A DNA stretch of 64,000 bases from positions 62,001-126,000 of the forward strand of contig NZ_NMUA01000010.1 of NCBI RefSeq assembly GCF_002312805.1, in the 5' to 3' direction. Of the stretch, positions 18,934 through 29,313 are shown piece after piece. The notes below the pieces were generated by a model that was not told where the DNA came from, ran no database searches, and saw nothing but the letters and a program-made list of their open reading frames with translations. Each line of letters begins with the position of its first letter. Position 1 is the first letter of the stretch. A program made the position numbers and the translations under genes. The DNA is from Sphingobium sp. D43FB. GTDB lineage: Bacteria; Pseudomonadota; Alphaproteobacteria; Sphingomonadales; Sphingomonadaceae.

Positions 18934-18996
18934 AGCCAAAACAGATCCGTTAATGTCGAAGACGATAGCGGCAGGATCGTTCGTCGCCTCGATTTC

Positions 18997-19386
18997 TCAT
19001 TTTAGCGTGGGCCCCACGTCGCTCCCGCCGCGCAAGGCCGACCGCATTTGCGCCTTACGCTGCAGGGGAAAGTCGATTTGCGGTCTGTTCCAACGCGCAG
19101 CGCCGTCCAGGACAAGCAAATCTTCGGTATGGGTCAGGAAGGTGAACACCTTGTTGCACACCTCGATCATCAGCGATTTCATTTCCTCGTCCGAGAGACG
19201 GGAGAGGCGTGTCCAGGGGATCTCTCCATAAGGTGTGACGACCTTCACATCACTAAAGTCGCCCGTCGCGCTACTCGGAACGGTCCCTGCGTGAAGATCC
19301 TCCAAGGCTGTATTACGCACGCATTGTTCGACCAGAGCCAGCGTGAAACGTGCTTTCTCGTCGTCAGTCAGAATATCGTCCGACAT
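18997..19386 (-). CDS. hypothetical soluble protein
   Basis: A 129-residue acidic protein without membrane segments or motifs that I recognise. The ATG at 19386 (MSDDILTDDEKARFT) is favoured over the frame's first start at 19431, which adds a short Gly/Pro/Cys extension. It may be cotranscribed with the two small genes downstream (63-bp gap). Good alphaproteobacterial coding character supports a real gene. Confidence 0.55.
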   Translation of the reverse strand: MSDDILTDDEKARFTLALVEQCVRNTALEDLHAGTVPSSATGDFSDVKVVTPYGEIPWTRLSRLSDEEMKSLMIEVCNKVFTFLTHTEDLLVLDGAARWNRPQIDFPLQRKAQMRSALRGGSDVGPTLK

Positions 19387-19620
19387 ATGCCCTCTACACC
19401 CCGTGCCTGGCGGCATTTGAACGATAGACATACCGTAATCAGCAAGAGGAGACCATCGCGAGACGATCGCTCTATCATCATCATCGACATCATCCGCGCA
19501 GCAGGCGACATGCTAAGAGCGCCGCCCGCCCCTGCCCCGTCTTGAACCAGGCGCCCCTCGCGCTCTCCGGGCAAATAACGGTCCGGGCCTGAAGCCTCTA
19601 ACTCTTCACCTGAGCTGCCG

Positions 19621-20706
19621 CTACGGCTTTGGCGCAGCGTCTTTCCTTGCGAAATGAATGTCCACCCGCATTCCCGTTCCCGCGCCGGACGTCACCGTCC
19701 ATTCGGCCTTCGCATTCTGCCGCAGGGATTGGGCGATGACAGCGCCCAGCTTCCCGGCTTTTGGCCAGGTCGTGCCTTCGGCCAACCCGACGCCGTCATC
19801 GGCAACGGTCACACGGCATCCTGTCTCGTCCACCAGGCTATGCAGGGTGATGGTGCCGCCCTCGCCTTGGGGGAATGCATGTTTGAGTGAATTGGTCAGC
19901 AGTTCGTTGACCACCAGGCCCGCCGGCATGGCCACGTCCAGGGCGACCGGCCAGGTATCGATCTTCAAATCCAGGCGGATGCCTTCGGGCGCATGCGCCT
20001 GCATGACCGACGAGGCGATCTGGCTCAGATATATGCCAAGATCGATCGTATCCCCCTGCCCTTCGGTCGAAAGCGAACGATAAAGCAGCGCAAGCGAATT
20101 GATCCGGCCTGCCAGCCGATCGAACCGCGCGCCTGTCTCCTGATCAGACACGTTGCGCGCTTCCATCCGGATGAGCGCTGTGATCATCTGAAGGTTGTTT
20201 TTCACCCGGTGCTGCAGTTCGAAAAGCAATGCGTCCTTGTCGCGAAGAGACTGGCGCACAGCCTCATCATCTTCGCGAAGGCGCTGACCGGTCCTGGCAA
20301 GCGCGACGAGCCGGAAAATCGGCTTGCCATGATCGTCCTCGATCGTGTTCGACCAGGCATCGACATGGACCATCTCCCCGTCGAGTGTGATCGAGAAGGT
20401 GCCGATATATTCCTCTTCGACCTCTACCGCGTCGCTCAGCCGCCGGTCGTCATCTGTCGCCGAGGCAACGCCAGGCAAGGCTTGCCAGCTCATGCCTTCC
20501 AGATCAGCAGCAGGTTGCCCCGTCAGCCGCTCAAATTCGAGATTGGCGTAAGTGATCCGCTCCGAAGGCGAAAGTTCGGAGACCGCGATCGCCACCGGCA
20601 TGTGATCGAGAAACTGCTTGAAGCGCTCGCTCTCCAGCGCATCAGCGAGGCCCGGCGTGTCTAGCAGTTGGCCGACCTGGCCCGTTCCGTCTTCAAAATT
20701 GTCCAA
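19621..20706 (-). CDS. PAS-HisKA_2 sensor histidine kinase
   Basis: Soluble kinase of about 361 residues. An N-terminal PAS domain (about residues 20-140) is followed by the HisKA_2 dimerisation/phosphoacceptor motif LQHRVKNNLQMITAL (His near residue 185) and an HATPase domain with VVNELLTNSLKHAF and VADDGVGL. No ATG exists near the N-terminus. The TTG at 20706 has GAGGGAG about 9 nt upstream and gives a clean start; a TTG at 20778 has no ribosome site. Kinases of this class often feed the PhyR stress pathway, which is inference. It follows the broken hybrid kinase. Confidence 0.8.
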   Translation of the reverse strand: MDNFEDGTGQVGQLLDTPGLADALESERFKQFLDHMPVAIAVSELSPSERITYANLEFERLTGQPAADLEGMSWQALPGVASATDDDRRLSDAVEVEEEYIGTFSITLDGEMVHVDAWSNTIEDDHGKPIFRLVALARTGQRLREDDEAVRQSLRDKDALLFELQHRVKNNLQMITALIRMEARNVSDQETGARFDRLAGRINSLALLYRSLSTEGQGDTIDLGIYLSQIASSVMQAHAPEGIRLDLKIDTWPVALDVAMPAGLVVNELLTNSLKHAFPQGEGGTITLHSLVDETGCRVTVADDGVGLAEGTTWPKAGKLGAVIAQSLRQNAKAEWTVTSGAGTGMRVDIHFARKDAAPKP

Positions 20707-20784
20707 TAGTGCGCTCCCTCGCCTCCATTTAGCATGAAAGGAAGCGAGAACGCAGGGAATTGAGGGTGTGTCGATCAAGGGCTG

Positions 20785-22869
20785 CTAGCGGTCGAGCATC
20801 TCGCGCACCTTGCTGCCCAGCGCCACGACATTGAAGGGCTTGGTGACGACTTCCATCCCTGCATCAAGCAGCCCGTTCCCAACAGCGGCATTCTCCGCAT
20901 AGCCGGTGATGAAAAGCACTTTTAGGTCTGGCCGTGACACGCGCGCCGCGTCGGCAACCTGGCGACCGTTCAGGCCTCCGGGCAGACCCACATCGCTTAC
21001 AAGCAGGTCAATAGATTGCCCTGACTGGAGGATCTTGAGCCCAGAAGGCCCGTCAGCGGCCTGGATCACGGTGTAACCGCTGTCCAAGAGAACCTCCTTC
21101 ACAAGGCTGCGAACGGCGTCCTCATCGTCGATTACGAGGATTGTTTCGCCCTGCCCCTGATCGAAGGTCGCTGCATGCGCGCTCTCGTACTCGGCCTCCA
21201 GCGCCCCGGCATAGCGCGGCAGATAGAGGCACAGTGTCGAACCCTCTCCCGGCTCGGAGTAAAGGCGAACCTGACCACCGGACTGTCGGACAAACCCATG
21301 GATCATCGACAGGCCGAGCCCGGTGCCTTGCCCCAGCGGTTTGGTGGTAAAAAAGGGATCGAACGCCTTGGCGGCGATCTCGGGTGTCATGCCGGTTCCG
21401 GTATCCGTGACGCAGAGCGAGATATATTGGCCAGGGGGTAAGTCGCGCTCCTTGGCAGCCCGGTCGTCCAGTCATTTGTTGGCCGTCTCGATCGTGATCC
21501 GTCCGCCATTGGCCATCGCATCGCGTGCATTGATCGTCAGGTTGAGCAGCGCATTCTCAAGTTGCGAAGGATCGACCCGTGTCAGCCAAAGGCCGCCCGC
21601 GCCCACGACTTCGAGCGTTATCGTAGGACCAATAGTGCGCCGCACCAGCTCCTCCATGCCACTGATGAGCCTGTTCGCATCGGTCGGCTTGGGGTCCAGT
21701 GTCTGTCGGCGCGAAAAGGCGAGCAAGCGCTGCGTCAGGGCCGCTGCGCGGCGCGATGCTTCCTGGGCAACGCTGATATATCGCTCGAGACCAGTTGTCC
21801 GTCCCTGCTCGAGCCTCAACTCCAGCAGTTCGAGATTGCCGCTGATGCCGGTCAACAGATTATTGAAGTCATGGGCGATTCCGCCTGTCAGCTGGCCCAC
21901 CGCTTCCATCTTCTGCGAGTGTCGCAAGGCATCTTGCGCGTCCTGCAGTTCACGCTCACGCTGCTTGTCTGCGCTGAGATCCCGGCCAACGGCGATGAAA
22001 TGCACGCCGTCAGGTTCGGGCGTCACCGTCCAGCCGATCGGTTTCCATTCCCCGTCCGCCGTCAATATCCTGTTTTCGAAACGGGTAGGCTGGAGCGTCT
22101 CGCCCATTTCCTGCAGCGCAGCCAATGTTATGTCGACATCTTCGGGATGCATGATGTCGGCATAGGGGTCAGACAGGATTTTTTCATCCGACCATCCCAA
22201 TATCGTCGTCCAGGCCGGATTTACCGCGGTCATGTTCCCATCATAGTCGGCGCGGCCGAGCATGTCCTGCGAAAGGGTCCAGAGCTGTTCGCGTTCCGCG
22301 GCGGCCACGCGATCTGCCAGAACGCGATCAGTTGTTTCGACGACGATTGCAATGACGCCCGCGGGTTTACCGCACTCATCGTATAGCGGTGAGTAGGACA
22401 GGTCCATCCACACCTGCCCGGCCTCGCCGTTCCGGTAGAGGGTCAGTTCATGGTCACGGTAGAAGAGCGATCCTCCACTCAAGCCCACCTTCATCACATT
22501 GTCATTGAAATCGGCGACCTCTGGCCACCCATCGCGCACAGGACTGCCGAGCAGTTGGGGATGACGCTTTCCCGCAAATTGGGAATAGGCGTCATTGTAG
22601 ATCATCACCCCTTCCTCACCCCACAGCATGACGATCGCGGTTTGAGAGCCAAGCACGAAATTGACAGCGCTGCGCAGGCTTTGTGGCCAGGTCTGGATTG
22701 GTCCCAGCGGCGTACCAGCCCAGTCCACCCGACGGACCATGTCGGCCAGTTCGCCGGGCACGGGAATAAGGTCGGCGACACCGGCAAGGTTCGTATCGTT
22801 GTTCAATATCATCTCGATACATGAGGACGTCCGGTCGCTTAACGCAGGTGAAGACGAAATGTTCGTCAT
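20785..22869 (-). pseudogene. hybrid PAS histidine kinase interrupted by an in-frame TGA
   Basis: A complete hybrid kinase can be read at 22869-20785: two PAS domains, HisKA (KMEAVGQLTGGIAHDFNN), HATPase and a C-terminal receiver (VIDDEDAVRS, phospho-Asp in LLVSDVGLPGG). An in-frame TGA at 21472-21474 falls between TANK and LDDRAAKERD, where homologues have Trp (TGG). The frame continues unchanged on both sides, so this is one substitution. The upstream fragment lacks the ATP-binding D and G boxes. The downstream fragment could start at ATG 21390 and make G2 box plus receiver. Start of the full gene is uncertain (22869 or 22812). Confidence 0.85.
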
Positions 22870-23186
22870 CCCGAGATATTTGTGTCGCTGCCGCCCTGCA
22901 TCCAAAGACATAAAGGCATCGTCACGCGATGGCGCCCCAACGCGATAGCCGCAACGGCGCCCGCGCATATGGGAAAATCGATATGATCCCGATTCGCGCG
23001 ACTGGCTTTCTGGCGCAGGCAGCGCGTGCGCCCGCTTGCGTCACCTTCTTTTCGTGCTCATCAAGAGGCCCTTGGGTTGCCGCTCGCCCCGATACCAGGG
23101 GTCTTGCGATCTTTCCCCCCGGGCAGGAAAGCGGCTGACAGCAAGCGACCTTTGGCTGATCGAGTGCTATGGAAGGGACCCGCCCC
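22870..23186. other. non-coding gap between the GH130 gene and the hybrid kinase
   Basis: About 317 bp. Short open frames on the plus strand have no family features and I reject them. A weak inverted repeat (CTTTCC ... GGAAAG near 23113-23133) could be a terminator for the upstream GH130 gene, but no T-run follows. A promoter for the kinase may lie here but none is recognisable. Confidence 0.3.
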
Positions 23187-24470
23187 TCAGTTCATTAAGG
23201 ACAGCATCTCGGCGATCGGGATGAACGCGAACGCGACCGAACTGTCGGCCACGCCATAGGGCATGAAGATCATCGTCCCGATGCGGGTCGCCCCGCAGGT
23301 ATAGACGACATTGGGGACATAGCCCTCCCGCTCGCTATCTATTGCCGCCAATATGGGATCGACCGAACGGCGCAGAACTCTCGAGGGATCCGTCTTGTCG
23401 AGCAATACCGCGCCGATGGAATATTCCCGCATCGCGCCGACACCGTGGGTCAGGAGCAACCAGCCTTCATCAAGCTCGATGGGCGAACCGCAATTGCCGA
23501 TCTGGACCAGTTCCCACAGATAATGCGGCATCAGGATTTTCTCGCCTTCGCCCCAATCCGTCAGGCTGTCAGACTGGATCAGATAAAGATTTTCGCCATC
23601 CTGCCGTCCGATCATCATGTAACGGCCGTTCACTTTGCGCGGGAACAAGGCCATGCCTTTGTTGCGGGCTGCGCTCCCCGTCAGCGGATACATGCCGAAG
23701 CTTCGGAAATCGCTTGTGCGCATCATCTCCGACTGGATTTGTCGGCCATTATAAGCGGTGTAGGTGCCGAGCCATTCGACCGACCCGTCGTCGTGGACGA
23801 ACCGCACCAGGCGAAGATCTTCCAGACCGTTCGCCTGCGCGGCGGTGATTGGAAATATCACCGTCCCTGACAAGGTGCTGTCGGGGTGGCGGAAGATCGT
23901 CACGGGTCCGGACTGTTCACGTTCCTCGTCGCCCTTCGCGTCTGCCGCAGTCGCAAAGGGCGGTTCGGGTGCCAACTGCAAGTCGCCGCGCTCCGAGATG
24001 ATCCCCTCCCGAAAGGCGATCGAACTGATATGGCCCTCGCCCACGGCGCGCAGCGAAATGACAATACGCTGGCAGCCTTGTGCGATCCCGCTTTGGTCGG
24101 GATGGGGCACGACGCTCGGATTCATGAGCGCTGCAGCGGCATAGCTATATTCGTGGCAGAAATAGGCGCCGATCAATTGGCAGCGCGCGTCGCTGATACC
24201 CCGGTCGTCCAGTTTCAACAGCTTGGATATCTCGGCGAAGCGAGTCATGAACACGCGCCGGGTCTGCCAATGGCGCGCTTCGAACCCGATGAGGACATGG
24301 GTGAGCTGCGCGTTCACCTCTGCTTCGGGGAGTGCCAGGACGGCCTGTGTTATCCGTTGGGTACGGCTGGGCGCGCCACCCTGTGTCTGCCACCCAAGAT
24401 GAAAGGGGCGTACGACGACCCGCTTGGCATCAGCTGTCAAACGAAGCGGCAGCGCGTCAATTTTCTGCAA
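23187..24470 (-). CDS. GH130-family glycoside phosphorylase/hydrolase
   Basis: Five-bladed beta-propeller enzyme of about 427 residues, GH130. The pattern GLEDLRLVRFVHDDGS, KGMALFPRKVNGRYMM and NCGSPIELDEGWLLLTHGVG is typical; the Asp in EDLR is the expected acid. Known family members cleave or phosphorolyse beta-mannosides. No ATG is close to the expected N-terminus. A TTG at 24470 gives an N-terminus that aligns with the paralogue at 41981-43300; an upstream ATG at 24551 would overlap the glycosyltransferase by 56 bp. It follows that gene in the same operon. Confidence 0.82.
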   Translation of the reverse strand: MQKIDALPLRLTADAKRVVVRPFHLGWQTQGGAPSRTQRITQAVLALPEAEVNAQLTHVLIGFEARHWQTRRVFMTRFAEISKLLKLDDRGISDARCQLIGAYFCHEYSYAAAALMNPSVVPHPDQSGIAQGCQRIVISLRAVGEGHISSIAFREGIISERGDLQLAPEPPFATAADAKGDEEREQSGPVTIFRHPDSTLSGTVIFPITAAQANGLEDLRLVRFVHDDGSVEWLGTYTAYNGRQIQSEMMRTSDFRSFGMYPLTGSAARNKGMALFPRKVNGRYMMIGRQDGENLYLIQSDSLTDWGEGEKILMPHYLWELVQIGNCGSPIELDEGWLLLTHGVGAMREYSIGAVLLDKTDPSRVLRRSVDPILAAIDSEREGYVPNVVYTCGATRIGTMIFMPYGVADSSVAFAFIPIAEMLSLMN

Positions 24471-24495
24471 AACAATGTCCCGTGCAACCAGCCGA

Positions 24496-26790
24496 TCAGG
24501 CGAAAGCGATCGGTACGACCGTCGCTGGCCTCTGTGCCACGTCCGCGACACGTTGGGAAAGCCTCATCATGGCGCAGGATGCCAGTTGCAGCGCGATCAG
24601 TGATTCCGCGCCCTGGTTGCGATTGGGACCAAGCGGCGTCAGTCCATCAAAGCAGCCCCCGCTCACGGGCGTCGCGAGCGGGCTGTCCAGGTCATTGTGA
24701 CCCAGGAACCAGCGATAGGCGGTTTCCGCCAGCAGCACCCATCTTTTGTCAGGATCGACATCCCACGCGGCCACCGCGGCATCAATGGTCGCCTGTGCCT
24801 CCAGCGGCTGCTGGTCGTAGGGCAAGGGCGGCTTGTGAGTGCGGCCGAAACTCTCCGAACCCACGGGTCGGAAATAGCCCTCGGGCGTCTTTTGTTGGTT
24901 GCCTATCCATTCCAGCGAAATCAAGCCGCGTTCAATCAGGTCCACCCGTCCCAGGTGACGCCCGGCAACGAGCAGAGCCTCCGGCAGCCTTGCATTGTCA
25001 TAGGCCAGCACCCCTTCGAACCATGTCCAGCCGGGACGGCTGGCAGCATCAAGAAGCGCGGAAATATGATCGGCAAATTTCGCCATCACGATTGAGACGG
25101 ACCTGTGGGCCGGATCGGCGTCCAAAATGGCGCCAGCGCCAAGAATGACAAAGGCCTGCGCGCGCGGCGAGGTTACCGAAGCCATGGGACCGAGCGCGGC
25201 TTCGAAGAGCTGTGCCGCCCATTCGCGGTGCGCAGGAGACAGCGCATCGCGCACGGTGACGCCCAAAGCCCAGAGCGCCCGACCGCAGCTATCCTCTGAT
25301 CCTTCTTCCTCGCACCAGCGCCGGTCGAAGCCCATGAAATTGCGGAACCGGCCACGATCCGGATTCCAGGCGTGCTGAACGAAGCTGGCATAAGTGGTCA
25401 TCCACTTGTCCCGAAGACCCTCGTCCATAGCTTCCATCTGGGCCATCAGGATCAGAGCCCGGGCATTGTCATCTATGCAATAGCCGTGACGGCGGTCAGG
25501 GATTGTGAGGATACCATGCTGGAAAATGCCGGTCGCATCGCTCATTCGCAGGACGGCGGAAGGATCGGGCGGAAGGACGGCATAGCTGCGGCGAAGGCTC
25601 TGGCGATCCGGATGCGCGAAGATGGCGGCGATCATCAGATCTCCAACGTGGCGCGCCAATTCGCTCCAGATCATTTTGCGCCCATAGGCATAGGCGCGCG
25701 CCGCATAGCCGCGCAGCAATGCCTCGTCCGACAATAAGGCCATAATCTGCTCAGACAAGGCACCCGCATCCTGGAACGGCACGACGACACCGCGGTCTTC
25801 CGACAGGATTTCCTGCGCCTGAACATAGGGTGTCGAGAGCACGGGCTTGCCCATGCCGATCGCGTAGCTGAGCGTGCCCGACACAATCTGCGCAGGATTG
25901 ACATAGGGGGTGACGTAGATGTCGGCCGCCTGAAGCGTGTCGAGCAATTCCTCCTGTTCGACATAGCGGTCAATGAAGCGAACCTGATTGCCAACGCCCA
26001 GCTCCTGCGCCAGCGCAACGAGCCCCTCGCGCATGCTTTCCCCGCGCTCGCGGACAAGGTTCGGGTGGGTCGCGCCCAGGACGACATAAAGCGCGTCGGG
26101 ATGCGCTTCGACGATGGCGGGCATGGCCCGGATCATGTGATCGATACCCTTGTCGGGTGCGAGCAGGCCGAAGGTGAGGATGATCCGATGCCCTTCCCAG
26201 CCAAATCGGCGCTTCATTTCGGCAGGATCGACATAGGGCCGGTCAGGCACACCATGGGGGATGACCGCTATCATGGCGTCATCCACCCCATAGGTCTCAA
26301 TGAGGATGGTCCGCCCCTGTCCAGCCATGACCATGATCTTGCTTGCCCGCCGCAACAGGGCAGCCATGACGCGATGTTCGTCCGGGGTAGCTTTCTGGGA
26401 AATCGTATGGAGCGTGAGGACCAGTGGCAGCCGGGTCCGCTCGAGCAGGTGCAGGATCATATCTCCCGCCGCGCCGCCAAATATCCCGAATTCATGCTGC
26501 AGCCAGATCGCCTGCGCCCCGCTGTCCTCGATCCGGCAGGCGGCATCGGCATAAGCGGCGCGATCATCCCGATCGATCGGATGGATCCCGTCGGGATAGA
26601 CGATGCCGTCGGCGCCATCGTCCATCGCATAGCTGTCGATGCGCATGGCCGGAAAGGCGGCACGCAAAGCATCGTGACAATGGGTCGTGAACGTCGCAAT
26701 GCCGCAGCGACGCGGCATGGAATTGCCAATAAGAGCAATATGCTGCGGCGCTGGAACGGCGGCAAGCGAATCCAAAGGACTATGCTTCAT
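24496..26790 (-). CDS. GT4-type glycosyltransferase with a C-terminal helical domain
   Basis: A 764-residue protein. The N-terminal half (about 15-390) is a GT-B fold glycosyltransferase (SMPRRCGIATFT, LQHEFGIFGG, TFGLLAPDKGIDHMI, and a donor-site region with GTLSYAIGMGKPVLSTP). The C-terminal half (about 400-750) is mostly helical with Trp/Tyr-rich repeats (HGYCIDDNARALIL, WFEGVLAYDNARLPEAL), like alpha/alpha toroid domains. Adjacent GH130 genes suggest synthesis of a mannose-containing glycan or glucan that the GH130 enzymes can phosphorolyse. Substrate is inferred. Confidence 0.8.
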   Translation of the reverse strand: MKHSPLDSLAAVPAPQHIALIGNSMPRRCGIATFTTHCHDALRAAFPAMRIDSYAMDDGADGIVYPDGIHPIDRDDRAAYADAACRIEDSGAQAIWLQHEFGIFGGAAGDMILHLLERTRLPLVLTLHTISQKATPDEHRVMAALLRRASKIMVMAGQGRTILIETYGVDDAMIAVIPHGVPDRPYVDPAEMKRRFGWEGHRIILTFGLLAPDKGIDHMIRAMPAIVEAHPDALYVVLGATHPNLVRERGESMREGLVALAQELGVGNQVRFIDRYVEQEELLDTLQAADIYVTPYVNPAQIVSGTLSYAIGMGKPVLSTPYVQAQEILSEDRGVVVPFQDAGALSEQIMALLSDEALLRGYAARAYAYGRKMIWSELARHVGDLMIAAIFAHPDRQSLRRSYAVLPPDPSAVLRMSDATGIFQHGILTIPDRRHGYCIDDNARALILMAQMEAMDEGLRDKWMTTYASFVQHAWNPDRGRFRNFMGFDRRWCEEEGSEDSCGRALWALGVTVRDALSPAHREWAAQLFEAALGPMASVTSPRAQAFVILGAGAILDADPAHRSVSIVMAKFADHISALLDAASRPGWTWFEGVLAYDNARLPEALLVAGRHLGRVDLIERGLISLEWIGNQQKTPEGYFRPVGSESFGRTHKPPLPYDQQPLEAQATIDAAVAAWDVDPDKRWVLLAETAYRWFLGHNDLDSPLATPVSGGCFDGLTPLGPNRNQGAESLIALQLASCAMMRLSQRVADVAQRPATVVPIAFA

Positions 26791-26910
26791 CGACTGTTAT
26801 CCTGCTGGACCGCTTCGCGCTGCGCGCGATAAAAATACGGGTATCTATTGTAACGCATAGAGCCAATTTTAGTTGCCCGCACGCACCCTCGTGCGAACGG
26901 GAGACATGCT

Positions 26911-28035
26911 TCAGACGGCACCGAACCGGCCGTAAGGAACATGGGTTATCCGGCACGCGAGGTCTGCTTCACCGGACGCTATGATATAGTGATCGCCCGC
27001 ATCTACGATGCCTGTCGTGAACACGATGTCCTGAAGATATATCTGGTGCGCCAGCGGCGCCGTGAGCAAAGGCGCCGCTTCGAGCAAAGGCCGACGATCA
27101 GTCCGCACGACCTGGCTCGGATCGTCTCGATCGAGGATGGACCAATAGGTGCGATAGACGCCGACGCCGTCATTGGGCGCGACCCCGTGCCAGAGGCTGA
27201 GCCAGCCTTCGTCGGTCAGGATTGGCGGCGCCCCGCCCCCGATGCGCGCCGTGGCTGCCGTATCGGCGTGGGGACGAATGCCCGGTTGGTCATAGGGCTT
27301 CCAATGCAGGCCGTCGGGCGACGTCGCAAGGTTGATGGAAGGCCCCGCGCGCCAGCGGCTACCCGGCGGGTAGGCGAAATATAGGTCACCCAGCGGCCTC
27401 GTCTGCGCCCAGTAGCGGCCAGCGATCAACCCTTCGAATAACAACATATCCTTGTTCTGGTGGTCGAGAACCAGACCCTCGCAACGCCAGTCGAGCGCGT
27501 TGTCGGAACTGTAAAGCGTCGTAGCATGGCGCTGGGGACTGACCGAACAGGTCGTCATCCAGTAACGGCCATTGATGCAGCTTATGCGCGCATCCTCGAT
27601 GCCATAGCATTGGCTGTCCGCGGCAGGCGCGATGGCGCGGTCATAATGCCAGGCGATGACATCAAGTCCGTCGGATGACAATTCCACCGGGAGCAGCCAG
27701 GACAGGGACGTCAATGCCATGACATTCCAGCCCTGGCCCTTCAGCATGAGTTTGCGTGGATCGGACGTATCGACCGCGTCGAGCGGCCAGGCATCCAGCA
27801 CATAGCGCCCCGCTTCCCAGCGGATTGCGTGGATCCTGTCGCCTTTGACCGGCGCGGACAGCGCTTCGGCGATCCGTACCATGAGCAACAGATTGCCATT
27901 GGAGAGCCGCGTCATGCCTGGATTGAAAGCCCCCAGCACAAAGGTGTCGGCAGTCAGCGTAGACCGCAGCGGCGACCGGGTGAGATCGATATCGTCCGGT
28001 ACAATGACCAGGCTATCATGAGAATATTCTGACAT
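26911..28035 (-). CDS. GH130-like glycosidase/phosphorylase
   Basis: A 374-residue GH130-type beta-propeller protein, of a different subgroup from the other two in the window. CYGIEDARISCINGRYWMT and RIGGGAPPILTDEGWLSLWH are the family landmarks. ATG at 28035 follows AAAGGATTAG, and the in-frame start at 28107 is not supported by a ribosome site. It lies 165 bp after the cyd-linked small gene and before the glycosyltransferase, on the same strand, so all may be read from one transcript. Confidence 0.78.
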   Translation of the reverse strand: MSEYSHDSLVIVPDDIDLTRSPLRSTLTADTFVLGAFNPGMTRLSNGNLLLMVRIAEALSAPVKGDRIHAIRWEAGRYVLDAWPLDAVDTSDPRKLMLKGQGWNVMALTSLSWLLPVELSSDGLDVIAWHYDRAIAPAADSQCYGIEDARISCINGRYWMTTCSVSPQRHATTLYSSDNALDWRCEGLVLDHQNKDMLLFEGLIAGRYWAQTRPLGDLYFAYPPGSRWRAGPSINLATSPDGLHWKPYDQPGIRPHADTAATARIGGGAPPILTDEGWLSLWHGVAPNDGVGVYRTYWSILDRDDPSQVVRTDRRPLLEAAPLLTAPLAHQIYLQDIVFTTGIVDAGDHYIIASGEADLACRITHVPYGRFGAV

Positions 28036-28199
28036 TTCTAATCCTTTGGATCGGACGGGACAGCGACCTGTATCGATGACGGTCGATGATCTGCTTTGAA
28101 GCGCCAAGCCAGGACGCTATCGCTCGATCGCGACCTGAATGGATTTAGCCTGCCATATGTGCGCCCTGACCTGTCGACTCCCGGACAAGTCTGGCCGGT

Positions 28200-28328
28200 T
28201 TAACGAAGGAGAACAGCCCTTATCCCGTAAGCAACGATGCCGAGCCCCGTCACGCTCGCCGCCCAGATCGCGACAAACCAGACCAGACGTCGCCACCATG
28301 GGCCAGGATCAATGATATCCGCTTTCAT
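28200..28328 (-). CDS. DUF2474 (CydX-like) small cytochrome bd protein
   Basis: A 42-residue single-helix protein (MKADIIDPGPWWRRLVWF, then a hydrophobic stretch). This is the DUF2474/CydX type of small subunit usually found after cydB in CIO-type operons. It overlaps the cydB end by 20 bp. The longer frame upstream to 28400 lies inside cydB and is a shadow. Confidence 0.8.
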   Translation of the reverse strand: MKADIIDPGPWWRRLVWFVAIWAASVTGLGIVAYGIRAVLLR

Positions 28329-29313
28329 CGACTTTCCCTCGAAACACCCAATAGGCCCAGGCCGTATAGGCAAGAATGATCGGGACCATGACCCCGGCAC
28401 CCACCAGCATGAAAATCTGGCTCCGCACCGGTGCCGCTGCGGCCCAGATCGTCACGCGGCCAGGGATCACATCGGGCCATATCGAGATGGCTAGGCCCAT
28501 CATCGAAAGTCCAAACAGCATCAGCGTCAGCATGAAAGGCAGGCCATCACGTCTGCCACCGATGGAGCGCCAGAGCAGATATCCAACGATCGCGACAAGG
28601 ATCGGCATTTGCGCAGCGGCCATAACACCAGGATAGCTGAGCCAGCGCTGGTAATATTTACCCTCAAGGAAGGGCGTGTAGGCGCTAACGGCGGCGATCG
28701 CGATCAGGAGCGCGATAAGCAGCGGTCGGGCGAAGCGATGGGCATCACCCTGCACGGGACCATTGGTCTTCCAGATCAACCAGCTTGCGCCGAGCAGCGC
28801 GTAACCGATGACCAGGCTGATGCCCGTGAGCAACGAGAATGGCGTGAGCCAGTCCCACCATCCGCCAGCATAGGCGCGACCTACGACCGTTATGCCCTGC
28901 AACAGGGCGCCAAGCGTCACCCCTTGGGCAAAGGTCGCGATGAGCGATCCCGCACAGAAGGCTGCGTCCCAGAAGCCGCGATGGGCGGGGTCGCGCCAAC
29001 GAAATTCGAAAGCCACGCCTCGGAACACGAGGCCAAGTAGCATCGCGATCAATGGAGCGTATAGCGCCGGCAAGATGATCGCATAAGCCAGGGGAAAGGC
29101 AGCCAGGAGCCCGCCGCCGCCAAGCACCAGCCATGTCTCATTGCCGTCCCACACCGGCGCGATGCTGTTCATCGCCATGTCCCGCTCGCTGCCGACCTTG
29201 AAACCCGGGAACAGAATGCCGATGCCAAGGTCAAAGCCGTCCATCACGACATAGGCGGCGACCGCGAAGGCGATGATGCCAGCCCAGATGACAGTCAGGT
29301 CCAGGCCCATCAT
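28309..29313 (-). CDS. cydB: cytochrome bd ubiquinol oxidase subunit II
   Basis: Membrane subunit of 334 residues with about nine hydrophobic helices. Typical landmarks are YVVMDGFDLGIGIL near residue 22 and VWDGNETWLVLGGGGLLAAFP near 54. It overlaps the cydA stop (ATGA) and pairs with the small DUF2474 protein. It belongs to the cyanide-insensitive (CIO/short Q-loop) group. The operon lies downstream of the box at 31019. Confidence 0.93.
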   Translation of the reverse strand: MMGLDLTVIWAGIIAFAVAAYVVMDGFDLGIGILFPGFKVGSERDMAMNSIAPVWDGNETWLVLGGGGLLAAFPLAYAIILPALYAPLIAMLLGLVFRGVAFEFRWRDPAHRGFWDAAFCAGSLIATFAQGVTLGALLQGITVVGRAYAGGWWDWLTPFSLLTGISLVIGYALLGASWLIWKTNGPVQGDAHRFARPLLIALLIAIAAVSAYTPFLEGKYYQRWLSYPGVMAAAQMPILVAIVGYLLWRSIGGRRDGLPFMLTLMLFGLSMMGLAISIWPDVIPGRVTIWAAAAPVRSQIFMLVGAGVMVPIILAYTAWAYWVFRGKVDESGYH

